64,000 nucleotides of DNA from Sulfitobacter sp. BSw21498. Lineage in GTDB: Bacteria; Pseudomonadota; Alphaproteobacteria; Rhodobacterales; Rhodobacteraceae. The notes beneath the pieces are model-generated. The model was not told where the DNA came from, made no database searches, and worked only from the letters and a program-made list of their open reading frames with translations. This document shows positions 35,740 through 44,988 of this stretch, in pieces. The stretch spans positions 1,302,001 through 1,366,000 of the forward strand of contig NZ_CP040753.1 of assembly GCF_006064855.1 (NCBI RefSeq), given 5' to 3'. Position 1 is the first letter of the stretch. Every line of letters starts with the position of its first letter. Both the position numbers and the translations under genes were made by a program.

Positions 35740-36217
35740 CGCGAATGGCGGCCTGGCTGATGAGATAGGCCCTTCGAGACGGGGTGGCTTTCATCAGTAT
35801 TATTGCCGTCGACAGGACGGCAGTGGCCTCCCAGCCGAGATCTGCAACATACCGATCGCTGCGGTCGTCCAAATGTTTACATCTGTGGTCAGTCCTTGGA
35901 TTTTTTACTGACTGGCACGGACGATTATCGCGCCAGCGCCCAGAAAACCAATCCCCTGAACAACCCCCTGTTTGATACGCGACATATCCGGCATGGGCAT
36001 ACCACTCTGCAAGGGTCTAATTACGAAGAGCGCCGCACCTACAGCCACCAGCATATGTGTCCGTCCCCCCGACGCTCCAAGATTTGAGTTCAAACCTAAG
36101 CATGCCGCCCAGAACCGCAGCAAGCACCAGGCCCAGAGTAATGCGCGTTATGGTAGACAAATCGGGAGTGTCAGAGACATTCACTCAAGGTCGTAGCCCA
36201 GATTTCCTGCCCCATTG
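35740..36217 (-). pseudogene. Second, heavily decayed MgtC/SapB copy
   Basis: On the minus strand the order is: MGQEIWATTLSECL (36174-36217); DLSTITRITLGLVLAAVLGGML; GRTHMLVAVGAALFVIRPLQSGM (about 35990-36060); GFLGAGAIIVRASQ with a stop at 35905; KIQGLTTDVNIWTTAAIG; and a decayed C terminus to about 35740. There are at least two frame changes and one stop. It is a separate paralogue of the 32390-32870 gene, not an IS-mediated duplicate, since the two differ at many residues. Confidence 0.8.
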
Positions 36218-36279
36218 CGAAACCCTACTCTGTTCGAAAGTTTACACGTTCATAACCGCAGTGCTCTTACGCCTGACAT

Positions 36280-37695
36280 CTATATTTCACGCCAATAGAG
36301 TGGCGTTAGCAGAACGAAAACAGTTAGCAGTTCCAGACGGCCGAGGTACATGCCGATGGCCAAGAGCGTCTTTGCGGGATCACTTAGAGACTGAAAGTTG
36401 CCTGCGGGGCCAATAATTGGGCCAACGCCAGGCCCAACGTTTGCAACTGCCGTCAATGCGCCGCTGACTGCCGTTTGGAAATCGAGTCCCAGAAGACTGA
36501 GAGAAATAGCGAGGACGGCCATTGTACCAAAATAAAATAAAAAGAACGTTATTACACTTGAAATTACATCGTCTTCGATCTTTCTGCCTTCATAGCGGGC
36601 AAATGCGACCACATGGGGTGTGCGAACGTGTGCAAGTTCAGCTTGCGTTGCGCGGAAAAAGACAATCCAGCGCATCATCTTGGCACCACCCGATGTTGAA
36701 CCAGTACAGCCACCAACGACGGTCAGGATAACAAACGTAGCTACAGCGAAGGACCCCCAGGTGGTATAGTCTGTCGTCGCGAACCCTGTTGTTGTAACAA
36801 CCGAGGCAACGTTGAAAACGGATTCACGGAAAGCCTGCTCGATGGGTTTTCCTGAGGTTATGGTCAACCATATCGTAAGGAGAACGCTCGTACTCAGAAC
36901 GAAGGTCAAAAGCATACCAACCTGGCCACTCCTGAATGATCGTTTCAGGATTACCCGGATGTACCAGGCGAAAGGCAACCCACCCAATAACATGAACACG
37001 GTTGCCGTATATTGCAGAAAGGCGCTGTCAAAATACCCGAAGGAAGCATCATAATTCGAGTACCCTCCAGTCGAGAGGGTCGTCATCGCATGTGTAAGTG
37101 CGTCGAATGGCTTCATGCCACCAATACCATAGAGTATGGCGCATAACCCCATAAGAATCCCGTACATCGTTAGTGTTGCCAATGCGAAACGTGCAGCGTT
37201 TCCGAATTCCTTGTCGCCCTTTTCGGAACTCTCGGTGCGAAAAAGCTGCATCCCGCCAACTTTGAGGATAGGCAGTAGAGCGACGCCAGTGACGATGAAC
37301 CCAATCCCGCCAATCGACTGAAGCATCGCGCGCCAAAGCAAAATACCCCGTGGCGTTTCATTGAGGCCCGTCATGACCGTCGAGCCAGTGGTTGTAATTC
37401 CAGACATCGCTTCAAAGAACGCATCCACGGGCGACAGCCCCCACAAGTAGAGTGGCAGGGCACCCGCCAGCGCTGCGATCATCCAGACACTGGCAGTCAG
37501 AAGAAACCCAAACTGGGGGCGAAAAGACATCTTGGGGCGGCCGTTTGCGATTAGGATCAGACCACCCAAAAGACCGGCAATGAGGAAGCTCTCACCAAAA
37601 GCACCAGCGGTTTGCGGGAAAATGATGGCAACAAGACCCATCAACCCCCCCATTGTCACACAAGTTATGCCACTGACCATAATGATGAAATTCAT
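36280..37695 (-). CDS. trkH: TrkH-family potassium uptake protein
   Basis: This is a 471-residue channel-like subunit with about ten hydrophobic segments. The selectivity-filter loops of the SKT superfamily are visible: SGITTTGSTVM (about 97), TTLSTGGYSNYD (about 206), VTTTGFATTDY (about 299) and AVANVGPGVG (about 426). It needs a TrkA-type regulatory subunit, which is not in this window. Length is normal and the gene is intact. It fits the ion-homeostasis theme of the neighbourhood. Confidence 0.93.
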   Translation of the reverse strand: MNFIIMVSGITCVTMGGLMGLVAIIFPQTAGAFGESFLIAGLLGGLILIANGRPKMSFRPQFGFLLTASVWMIAALAGALPLYLWGLSPVDAFFEAMSGITTTGSTVMTGLNETPRGILLWRAMLQSIGGIGFIVTGVALLPILKVGGMQLFRTESSEKGDKEFGNAARFALATLTMYGILMGLCAILYGIGGMKPFDALTHAMTTLSTGGYSNYDASFGYFDSAFLQYTATVFMLLGGLPFAWYIRVILKRSFRSGQVGMLLTFVLSTSVLLTIWLTITSGKPIEQAFRESVFNVASVVTTTGFATTDYTTWGSFAVATFVILTVVGGCTGSTSGGAKMMRWIVFFRATQAELAHVRTPHVVAFARYEGRKIEDDVISSVITFFLFYFGTMAVLAISLSLLGLDFQTAVSGALTAVANVGPGVGPIIGPAGNFQSLSDPAKTLLAIGMYLGRLELLTVFVLLTPLYWREI

Positions 37696-37844
37696 GATAG
37701 ACCAAGTCTCTAAAACTGGCTTTCCAAAGCCTTGGCGAAAGGAAATCGACCCGCGTTATGGAGCTTGGTCACAAGATGATGCCATTTACCAGACGGTGAA
37801 ACCTCAAAAAGGCAAATCTTAGCATACCCAATTGAAGCAAAGAT

Positions 37845-38375
37845 TCAGATCCTGTCGGTTTTGGGGCCAACACCCCAGAGTAAGGATTTATGCGCCCAGC
37901 CGGTATATCCATCTGCGGTCAATTCGCACCATTCGCCTTGGCAATCGTGGAGCCGCGCGATGACGTTTTCTTCCAGTTTGGCCCTCACGTACGCGGTTTC
38001 AGACGGGTTGGTGCGCAGTGCGAGAAGATCTTTTTTGACGATCACTGTGCGTATGCCCGACAGCAAGACATAATGCACCCAGCCACCTTGGTCGTCACTG
38101 TCGATCACGCGACGCCAATGGCCGTACTCAGCAATGATCTGCAACGGCATTCTCCGACGCTGGAACACCCAATCAATGCGGTAGGTCAGGCCTGGTCCAC
38201 GGCGCACATTCGCTTTTTTTGCTTTCAGACTGACGTAGCGGGGCAGTGGCAGTTTGGTTTCCTGTCCCACATCCGGCGCTGCAAAGCTGGTCGAAATCGA
38301 TAGCGTGTTCTGCGCCATCAAGGGGGTGACAACCGTAAGGGCGGTCAGAAAACACAGGATATGTGAAAGGGTCAT
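37845..38375 (-). CDS. Secreted bacterial SH3-domain protein
   Basis: This is a 176-residue protein. The start ATG 38375 gives a signal peptide (MTLSHILCFLTALTVVTPLMAQ); a longer frame from 38525 has no such leader. Two SH3-like segments follow: KKANVRRGPGLTYRIDWVF with GGWVHYVLLSG, and ALRTNPSETAYVRAKLEENV with GYTGWAHKSLLWGV. Such domains bind cell-wall peptides. It is a common stand-alone alphaproteobacterial protein. The 300 bases upstream (38376-38684) hold no gene I can support. Confidence 0.85.
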   Translation of the reverse strand: MTLSHILCFLTALTVVTPLMAQNTLSISTSFAAPDVGQETKLPLPRYVSLKAKKANVRRGPGLTYRIDWVFQRRRMPLQIIAEYGHWRRVIDSDDQGGWVHYVLLSGIRTVIVKKDLLALRTNPSETAYVRAKLEENVIARLHDCQGEWCELTADGYTGWAHKSLLWGVGPKTDRI

Positions 38376-38684
38376 GAATGCCGCCTCGATCTGCCTGATG
38401 GGAACGGTGGTTCTCGTGCAGGGCACCCCTGACTGGCACTGTGCCACCATATAGAGGTATTGGAAAGTGATGCAGGGAGAATATGCCGAAGAAAACGATG
38501 AGTATTTTCGTGACGCGACAGTCACCGGAGGCTTCCGAGATGCGGTGACACTCGAAACGCGGCGCTTGCATCACAGACAACGCGCCGCATAGTGCAATCC
38601 ACCAGATGAGCCAAACGCTCTCTTAGTTTAAGCCGCAATTGGTTCCAAAAACCCTGGCGACGGACACCAGAAACCATGCGATCG

Positions 38685-39869
38685 TTACGCTTTTCCCGCT
38701 AAGTCTAACGCGCTTTCAAACTCTCGTTTGATAAGTTCGAAGTCTTCAATACCGACGGACACGCGGATCAAGTTATCTTCGATCCCGAGTTCGAGGCGTT
38801 CATCCCTCGATAATTTACGGTGTGATGACACCGCTGGCATGATGACCATTGTCGCCACATCGCCAAGCGTTGGGCCGTAAGCAATGTTTTCACATCCGCG
38901 CAGAAAGGCGTTTGCATGTGCTCGCTCCCCTTTCAGGACGAAACTAACCATCGCCCCGTACCCCCCAGAGATCATTGACGACGCCAGTTGGTGATCTGGG
39001 TGTGTAGAAAGTCCGGGGAAGTGAGTCTGTTCAACCATGCTGTGTCCGTCAAAGAATGCGGCCAACTTGTGGGCATTTTCTTGCGCCTGCCTGAACCTAA
39101 GGTCGAATGTGTTTAGCCCACGCTCTGCCATCCAACAGTTGTAGGGGCTGGCGTTCAAACCCATGGTCGCGATCACATCGCTAATTTTGTCCAAAAGGTC
39201 GGCATCTATACCGCCAAGATACCCCAAGTTCAGATCGCTATGGCCTGAGAGCATTTTTGTGACCGAATGCATGACCAGATCAGCGCCTTGATCCAAGGGG
39301 CGAAACCCTGTGGGCGTGGTGAAGGTATTGTCGATTAACAGCAAGGCTCCGACAGCTTTGCAAGCTTTCACCAGCTCGGCGAAATGGGTCACACGCAGCA
39401 TCGGATTAGACACAATCTCCGCCAACACAATGCGCGTTCCAGGCGTAATCGCTTGCGCAAAAGTGGCCGGATCGGACGCATCGAACGTGCGGCAAGGAAA
39501 CCCCATGCGCGGCAGATCGCCCGTCACCATTTTCAAAGACCGACCATAGAGCTGCGAGGCGGCAGCGATGGAATCTCCAGCCTGCAAGAAAGACATAAAT
39601 GTCGCCGAAATTGCAGACATGCCAGAGGCAGTCATGACACCAGCATTTGCGCCTTCCATCCATGACAGTTTGCTGGCCAAGGTATCCGCGTTTGGATGCC
39701 CCTCACGTGCGTAACCAAATCCTTTTACCTCGCCGTCATAGACTGACTGCAACTGATCCGCGTTTTCGTAGTGGTAGACAACAGACGGCGACAAAGCAGG
39801 CACAAGAGGTTCACCCAAGTTTTGGCGTATCGTCCCGCGCCGTACAACCGAGCTATGTGAGTTTTTCAT
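38685..39869 (-). CDS. Trans-sulfuration PLP enzyme (cystathionine gamma-synthase/methionine gamma-lyase family)
   Basis: This is a 394-residue fold-type I PLP enzyme. The cofactor Lys is in HSVTKMLSGHSD (about 207), the phosphate-binding TASGMSAI motif is near 80, and LLIDNTFTTPTGFRPLDQGAD contains the Asp that binds the pyridine nitrogen. GIEDFELI close to the C terminus is typical. Members make cystathionine or homocysteine, or split methionine; the exact reaction cannot be assigned. The start ATG 39869 has AGGA upstream. No sulfur-metabolism neighbours are present. Confidence 0.9.
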   Translation of the reverse strand: MKNSHSSVVRRGTIRQNLGEPLVPALSPSVVYHYENADQLQSVYDGEVKGFGYAREGHPNADTLASKLSWMEGANAGVMTASGMSAISATFMSFLQAGDSIAAASQLYGRSLKMVTGDLPRMGFPCRTFDASDPATFAQAITPGTRIVLAEIVSNPMLRVTHFAELVKACKAVGALLLIDNTFTTPTGFRPLDQGADLVMHSVTKMLSGHSDLNLGYLGGIDADLLDKISDVIATMGLNASPYNCWMAERGLNTFDLRFRQAQENAHKLAAFFDGHSMVEQTHFPGLSTHPDHQLASSMISGGYGAMVSFVLKGERAHANAFLRGCENIAYGPTLGDVATMVIMPAVSSHRKLSRDERLELGIEDNLIRVSVGIEDFELIKREFESALDLAGKA

Positions 39870-40310
39870 CGTCCATGATCCTATTACGTATCGCAGTGAG
39901 CTTTTTGCCTCTCTACTGATAGCGGACATTTGTGCACAATGCCGCATTCGTCGAAGTGGGCTCAGAGCAGCCTTGCGGCGATGCAGCGAAAGATCTCATG
40001 CAATACTGGGGTGGATGTCGGCTTCCTCTGCCTCGGCAAGTATAGGGCGCGCCTGCGGCGAAAGACCGGTTTCCGCCCTTTCTGACGCGCCCGCGCGAAC
40101 GGCCTTATGCGGGCGTGTCCCTCGAAAGAGCCACGCGACTTTTCTGCATTTTGGTTCTCCCGTTAAATCAAGTCCTCAGTCAACGTTAAATTATAACAGA
40201 CTTTCGCGGCCGATGGCTGCTACTTAAGTTTTCAAAATCATGCACTGTGGCATGCAGGGCAGTGAGACAGAACGACAATGAGTACCTAAGGTGATAGGGC
40301 AGCGAACTAT
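39870..40310. other. Gene-free stretch
   Basis: No gene, RNA or repeat that I can support. It contains the upstream region of the divergently placed PLP-enzyme and MbcA/ParS-like genes. Confidence 0.5.
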
Positions 40311-40673
40311 ATGACGTCAGGTGAAAAACAGGCGATTTTGCGCGCAATCCCCAAGCTATTTGCCCGCTGGCAGATGACAGAGCAACAGTCGTCTGATCTT
40401 CTCGGTGTCTCTCGTAAAATTTGGAATAGGATCCGGGCTGGACACTATGAAGAGCCGCTCACCGAGGACCAAGCTTCGCGCGCACTTGCGCTTATAGGGA
40501 TACATGTAGCGCTCCGCATGATTTTCACTAAGCCACGGTGCTATAACTGGATCATGCGCAATAACCGCGCCCCGCTTTTTGCGGGCCAATCTGCCATGGA
40601 TGTTATGATTGCGGGAGGACTGCCCGCAATCATCCGCGTACGTCAATACCTCGAAAGTGAACTAGCAGGGTGA
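40311..40673 (+). CDS. MbcA/ParS/Xre-type antitoxin-like protein without a visible toxin
   Basis: This 120-residue protein has an Xre-like helix-turn-helix (LFARWQMTEQQSSDLLGVSRKIWNRI, about 17-42) followed by the DUF2384-type tail (ALALIGIHVALRMIFTKPR...NRAPLFAGQSAMDVMIAGGLPAIIRVRQYLES). Such proteins are antitoxins for RES-domain NAD-degrading toxins. No RES gene follows: the next stretch shows no conserved RES pattern and is soon replaced by IS fragments. The antitoxin is thus orphaned, or the toxin has decayed. Confidence 0.85.
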   Translation: MTSGEKQAILRAIPKLFARWQMTEQQSSDLLGVSRKIWNRIRAGHYEEPLTEDQASRALALIGIHVALRMIFTKPRCYNWIMRNNRAPLFAGQSAMDVMIAGGLPAIIRVRQYLESELAG

Positions 40674-41280
40674 CAAAGAGGGTCTCGTACAGCCTATGAA
40701 ACTTCTGAGACCCTGCGTTGTTCTTCACTGTTCGTTGAATATATCGGTATGGCGGTCCACAACTGCTACAAGTACAAGATCGGCGTTGACCAGTTTCGTG
40801 TCCTCGTTTCCAGTGTCCATGAGCTGGGGCAAAGGTGATGTGGTAAAAAAATTTTCTCAGCAATCATACTTTCCTGCAGAGCTCTGCGGCGGCCAATCGC
40901 CTTGGCTCGAGCCTGATTCTAGTCCTGAGATGGCTGAAGATTGGTTTGAGAGGCGCAGGAGAACGGTAGGCGTCGACCGCGCGGCTTCATGCCAAAAGTG
41001 ACGTTATATAGTTACCTTAGGTGGGTCGTGTCGGCAAAAAAGTACCAATATAAGATACATTGTAGGTTTTTTCAGGCCATTTATTTGCAGGCCATTTAAA
41101 AGAAGAATGTTAAAAGACGTTAAACATGCCCGTCGCAAAGACCCTCATCATACTGCCTTTGACATTTAATCTCGAATAGCTGCTTTAGGTCCGCTAAAAA
41201 TGTCTGACGTCAGCGCCTATGGGGCTAAATAACGTTATTTGCTAAGAGAGGGTTTGTTGCTCATCGTAGCCACTGAGGAG
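40674..41280. other. No supported gene, possible decayed toxin region
   Basis: The antitoxin frame reopens after its stop for about 55 codons (to TGA near 40838), with a coherent look (VEYIGMAVHNCYKYKIGVDQFRVLVSS), but it has no start codon in a good context. No IS end is visible here until about 41281. Confidence 0.4.
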
Positions 41281-41408
41281 TGGACGACGAGAACGACAAC
41301 GGAGAGCCTTGGCGAGAAGATCGTCAAAGACATCAAGCGCGCCACGCGTAAACATTATTCACCTGAAGAGAAGATTCGGATCGTTTTGGACGGCTTGCGT
41401 GGCGAGGA
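41281..41408 (+). mobile_element. IS3-family orfA fragment
   Basis: The frame reads RKHYSPEEKIRIVLDGLRGED (about 41340-41408), the N-terminal start of an IS3-type orfA, then ends in a stop where the next IS begins. No orfB or terminal repeat is left. Confidence 0.75.
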
Positions 41409-41733
41409 CTGAGGCGCTGAATAGCCCCTAGATTTGTAGACGCATTGCTTGGTAATTTTGGAACCAAGGAGAGACGGATATGAACAAGGGAATACGGTTT
41501 ACGGACGAGTTCAAACAGAATGCCGTAGCGCAAGTTGTTGAGCGTGGATATGCGGTCAGCGAAGTGGCTGAGCGACTGGGGATTAGCACCAAGTCGCTGT
41601 ACACGTGGAAGGCACAGTTTGCGAAGTCACCACAGGTCAGATCAGAAGTTGCTAAACAAGCGGCAGAGATCGGACGATTGAAGCGTGAGTTCGCACGGGC
41701 CACTGAGCAGCGGAAAATCTTAAAAAACCGTTC
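41409..41733 (+). mobile_element. Truncated IS3-family orfA element
   Basis: It starts with an IS-like end (GAGGCGCTGAATAGCCCC). From ATG 41480 it encodes FTDEFKQNAVAQVVERGYAVSEVAERLGISTKSLYTWKAQFA and the coiled coil up to EQRKILKN. After about 41730 the homology stops and a foreign tail follows, so the element was cut before its orfB. Confidence 0.8.
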
Positions 41734-41968
41734 CGGGTTGGTGCCCGCCTGTGCGCGGTAGAAACCGGTCCTGCTATCGTTGCAAAATGAAGGGGAGCGG
41801 CCGTTAGCTTATTGGTGGTCCGTCTGAGGGAGGAACCCCATTAAAAATCGTGGTCCATGGGTTGATGCGAACTCGAGAGTGGTGACGCTGTCTTGGCAGT
41901 GATCCCGATTAGGAAGATGACGGATTTGCGTAGCCCACGCCCTTCTGCTGCCAACAGGAGGATAGACA

Positions 41969-42061
41969 ATGGCAAAGCAAGAGACTCGCCAAAGGCTAAC
42001 AGACCGATCAACCAATAGCCATAAAGCCCCAGAGGCTGGATCGACGGCAGAAGTTCGTTAA
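41969..42061 (+). CDS. Possible 30-residue small ORF
   Basis: An ATG with AGGAGG 8 bases upstream opens a 30-codon frame (MAKQETRQRLTDRSTNSHKA...). It lies among remnants between 41734 and 42124, where I recognise nothing else. The strong ribosome-binding site is the only support; it could be the 5' end of a lost gene. Confidence 0.3.
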   Translation: MAKQETRQRLTDRSTNSHKAPEAGSTAEVR

Positions 42062-42124
42062 AATACGTTTACATCGCACCCTCTCCTAAGCCTGAAAGAC
42101 ACTGGGGCGTCGCAAGATTACTTG

Positions 42125-42682
42125 CTATAAAAGGCCCGTAATGAAGCGATCGACACGTGTCCCCCGCACATAAAATGATGGCAGCAGAACGGCTGCAAAT
42201 GCGCCTGTCAAAGCGCCTCCAAGGACATCACTGGCATAATGGGTGCCAACGTAAACCCGCGAGATCGCGACGGTGAGTGCAGCCAAACCAAACCAGAAAG
42301 CACGTTTTGGCATGTTGCTAACCGCAAATGTCACCGCGATTGCAAAGGCTGCTGTTGCATGATCGGAAGGAAACGAAGGATCGGCACTTGGGGCGATCAA
42401 AAGATCGCTTATACCAGCGGCATAGGGGCGAACCCGATCTACAAAAATCAGGATGATCTGGTTGAAACCTAAACCAAGAAAAAACGCCAATCCGGCCTGG
42501 ACCAGCACATGCCGGGTGCCTTGTCTGTCCGGCCTTGCCCACCATTGACAGGCAACCGCCAGAACAAGCAGCGGAATGCCTGCGGCGGAGACCCAGATCA
42601 TCGCGGTATCAAGGAACAAGGTCTGCCCCGCGATACCGTTGATCAGTTTTGTAACGGCTAAATCGAGGTCATTCTGCGTCAT
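42125..42682 (-). CDS. PAP2-family phosphatase (undecaprenyl-diphosphatase type)
   Basis: This 185-residue membrane phosphatase has the three PAP2 signature blocks: a KxxxxxxRP-like VDRVRPYA, PSFPSDHATA with the catalytic His, and SRVYVGTHYASDVLGG with the second His. Such enzymes dephosphorylate undecaprenyl diphosphate or other lipid phosphates. The start ATG 42682 avoids overlap with the ChrB-like gene; a longer frame starts at 42718. It follows that gene closely on the same strand. Confidence 0.88.
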   Translation of the reverse strand: MTQNDLDLAVTKLINGIAGQTLFLDTAMIWVSAAGIPLLVLAVACQWWARPDRQGTRHVLVQAGLAFFLGLGFNQIILIFVDRVRPYAAGISDLLIAPSADPSFPSDHATAAFAIAVTFAVSNMPKRAFWFGLAALTVAISRVYVGTHYASDVLGGALTGAFAAVLLPSFYVRGTRVDRFITGLL

Positions 42683-42689
42683 CTTGCTC

Positions 42690-43229
42690 TCACAGCCCCT
42701 GATTAGCGTCGAAAACACGTTGCGAATAATCCGCGAGCGTTTCTTCGCAAGAAGTCATACGTTCTGATGCAGTTGTCGCTAACGGAGCGCCGTAGAAATC
42801 CAGATTTTTGATTTTTTCGATCCAGCTTTGAAGCTTTTTGAGGTCGTTGTCCTCTTCTTCAAGCTCGGCGTAGGTGAACTTTTCTATCGCTATTTCCTTG
42901 GCAATTTCAGCCTCGAATGCATCGCATTTTCCGATAAACTCACGATACTGATCATCACGATCTGCCTTGAATCGCGCGATAACCTTGTCTTCTTGAGCCT
43001 GATTCAATGACTTCGTTACCAGAAGAACCGTCTCGCCACCCATTTCAGCAGCATCATTTTCGAGCATTTTGAGTTGGCGCATGTGCTCCTTGGTCTCAGG
43101 CAACAGGCACACACCATTCTGAAGGTATACCGCGCCCATACTCTTGAGCTTTCGCCACAGCGCGACACGCCTGGCAGCTGGTTCCGGCGGAACCTTGTAG
43201 GTCAGTAGAATCCAAGTCATTTGTTCCAT
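42690..43229 (-). CDS. ChrB N-terminal-domain protein
   Basis: This 179-residue protein resembles the N-terminal domain of chromate-resistance regulator ChrB: WILLTYKVPPEPAARRVALWRKLKSMGAVYLQNGVCLLP, followed by a long charged helical section. The C-terminal part of full ChrB is absent, and no ChrA transporter is nearby, so a role in chromate response is doubtful. It lies directly before the PAP2 gene and may be co-transcribed with it. Confidence 0.8.
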   Translation of the reverse strand: MEQMTWILLTYKVPPEPAARRVALWRKLKSMGAVYLQNGVCLLPETKEHMRQLKMLENDAAEMGGETVLLVTKSLNQAQEDKVIARFKADRDDQYREFIGKCDAFEAEIAKEIAIEKFTYAELEEEDNDLKKLQSWIEKIKNLDFYGAPLATTASERMTSCEETLADYSQRVFDANQGL

Positions 43230-43626
43230 GGTGTCAGTTTAATGTTACGGTCGTTACATTTCAATGTCTGACTTAAGCTGCACTTATTGCGTATGACAAA
43301 AGTAAGGATTTGTGACACCGGCAGAAGCTGCCGTTTTAGGAGGGCTACCGAAAGCAACCGTTGGCGCAGCCGCACCCAAAGCTCGCTTTGTCCGCACACC
43401 GGCGTTTTAGCCGACAAGATACTGCGCTCTATGCGAATGGCCCCTATGACGGGCCGAACGGAATTTTTAAGTGGTGACGAGTGACCGTTAAGGCCGCTTG
43501 TGAAGACTGCTCAAGTGTTCGATTCTAGTAATTGCGAAATCGCTGCTCGTCGCGTCGAATACTTCCCGTTGGCTTTTGGATTTGGGTTAACCCCTCCATC
43601 GGCAGGTGGTCAATAACAGCCGCGCC
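43230..43626. other. Gene-free stretch carrying an inverted 19-base repeat copy
   Basis: No gene that I can support. Bases 43378-43396 are the inverse of 32255-32273. The flanking GCAGCCGCA and AGAAGCTGCC segments look like decayed repeat DNA. Confidence 0.45.
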
Positions 43627-44988
43627 TCAGTCAGGAGCAGGCGGAAAGTCAGCTACGATCCGAAGGCCAGGTTGATTATCTGAAACCATAAGTTCGGCGG
43701 AATGAAGCTCAGCGATCGCCTTGCACAGGCTCAAACCCAGCCCGTTGCCCCCACTCGTTCGGCTTTTTTCGCCGCGGTAAAAGCGCCTGAACACCTTTTC
43801 GCGGTCTTCGCGGGCAATCCCGGGCCCAGTGTCAGCAATGCATAGCACGGGCGCTCCATTCGAGAATGAGGCCTCCATACATATTGTGGTGCCTTCCGGT
43901 GTGTGTCGGAGAGCGTTTTCGACAAGATTGGATATCAACTGCATCAAAAGATCAGAGTCGCCGAGAACGAACAGAGGCTGATCCGATATCTTCAATTGGA
44001 GTTGCTGGCCAGCGTCCTCTGCGGTTGGTTCGAAAGCGTCGTAAACATTGATAACGAGGTCACGCAGATCAGTTCGGCGAAACCTTTCACGCCTGTCCCC
44101 CGCTTCTATCTGAGCAATCCGCAAAAGCGCATTGAAGGTATTGATGATGTCCTCGGTCTGGGCCAGCGCGATACCAGCTTCATTTGTGTCTACGACTTGT
44201 TGATTGGTCATTTTTTCCAACCGTTGACGCAATCGCTGCAACGGTGTGCGAAGATCATGCGCGATATCGTTGGAAATTTGGACCTGACTTTCCATCAGGT
44301 TTTCAAGCTTTTCAAGAGTATTATTGATACTCTTCGAAACACGGTCCAGATCGTCATTCGACGTTTCATCTATCGGTATACGCGCGGCGAGCTTGCCTTC
44401 CGCGACTTCTTCCATCGTTGTCGAAATCGCTTCGATCCTTTGCTCTGTAAGGCGGCCGACCCAAACACCCGCGAACGACCCAATACCCATGATCAGAATG
44501 AAACCTGACACAAGACTTATTCCGAGAGCTTCAAGAACTTCAGCAATGACGTGATTTCCGGTTCCTTGAACAAGAGTATATTGGCCGAATTTTTCTTCAA
44601 TGATCCAGTAGCCCGAAATCTCTTCCTCATGTTCCCCGACGATGAAAACGTTTTCGGCAGAAACGTATCCACGCTGCTCCTCTCCGTCGATTTGTGTGAT
44701 GTTACCCGCCAAAACCGTGCCATCTGGCCCAAGCAGCTGGAATATGCGTGCGTTTTCAAAGTTCACCCGCGCCATCACATCGACACTTTTGACCAAGTCA
44801 TCGATACCGTTTTCTTCAAAGATTTCCAGCAAGATTTCCCTGTCGGAATTCATTTGATCGTGTAGCCAGTCACGCACCTCATAGTTGGAAAACCAATAGG
44901 CCCCAACGAATATCACGGCCGACAGTACCGAATAAAGAAATGCAAACTGAAGCGACAGCCGCAGTGATGTTCGGCCCGACTTAAGCAT
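43627..44988 (-). CDS. Sensor histidine kinase (first two-component system)
   Basis: This is a 453-residue kinase. Two transmembrane segments (about 13-35 and 158-182) frame a periplasmic sensor. A HAMP domain (about 183-235), a DHp domain with the phosphoacceptor His in NDIAHDLRTPLQRLRQRLEK, and a catalytic ATPase domain with SNLVENALRHTPEG (N box), DTGPGIAREDREKVF (G1) and GNGLGLSLCKAI (G2) follow. It overlaps its response-regulator gene by 8 bases. It senses an envelope signal of unknown nature and is a clear paralogue of the kinase at 54200-55579. Confidence 0.95.
   Translation of the reverse strand: MLKSGRTSLRLSLQFAFLYSVLSAVIFVGAYWFSNYEVRDWLHDQMNSDREILLEIFEENGIDDLVKSVDVMARVNFENARIFQLLGPDGTVLAGNITQIDGEEQRGYVSAENVFIVGEHEEEISGYWIIEEKFGQYTLVQGTGNHVIAEVLEALGISLVSGFILIMGIGSFAGVWVGRLTEQRIEAISTTMEEVAEGKLAARIPIDETSNDDLDRVSKSINNTLEKLENLMESQVQISNDIAHDLRTPLQRLRQRLEKMTNQQVVDTNEAGIALAQTEDIINTFNALLRIAQIEAGDRRERFRRTDLRDLVINVYDAFEPTAEDAGQQLQLKISDQPLFVLGDSDLLMQLISNLVENALRHTPEGTTICMEASFSNGAPVLCIADTGPGIAREDREKVFRRFYRGEKSRTSGGNGLGLSLCKAIAELHSAELMVSDNQPGLRIVADFPPAPD

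Noticed and set aside
40696..41001. Possible RES toxin after the MbcA/ParS-like antitoxin
   Set aside because: None of the RES sequence landmarks is visible, and the frame has no good start or length.
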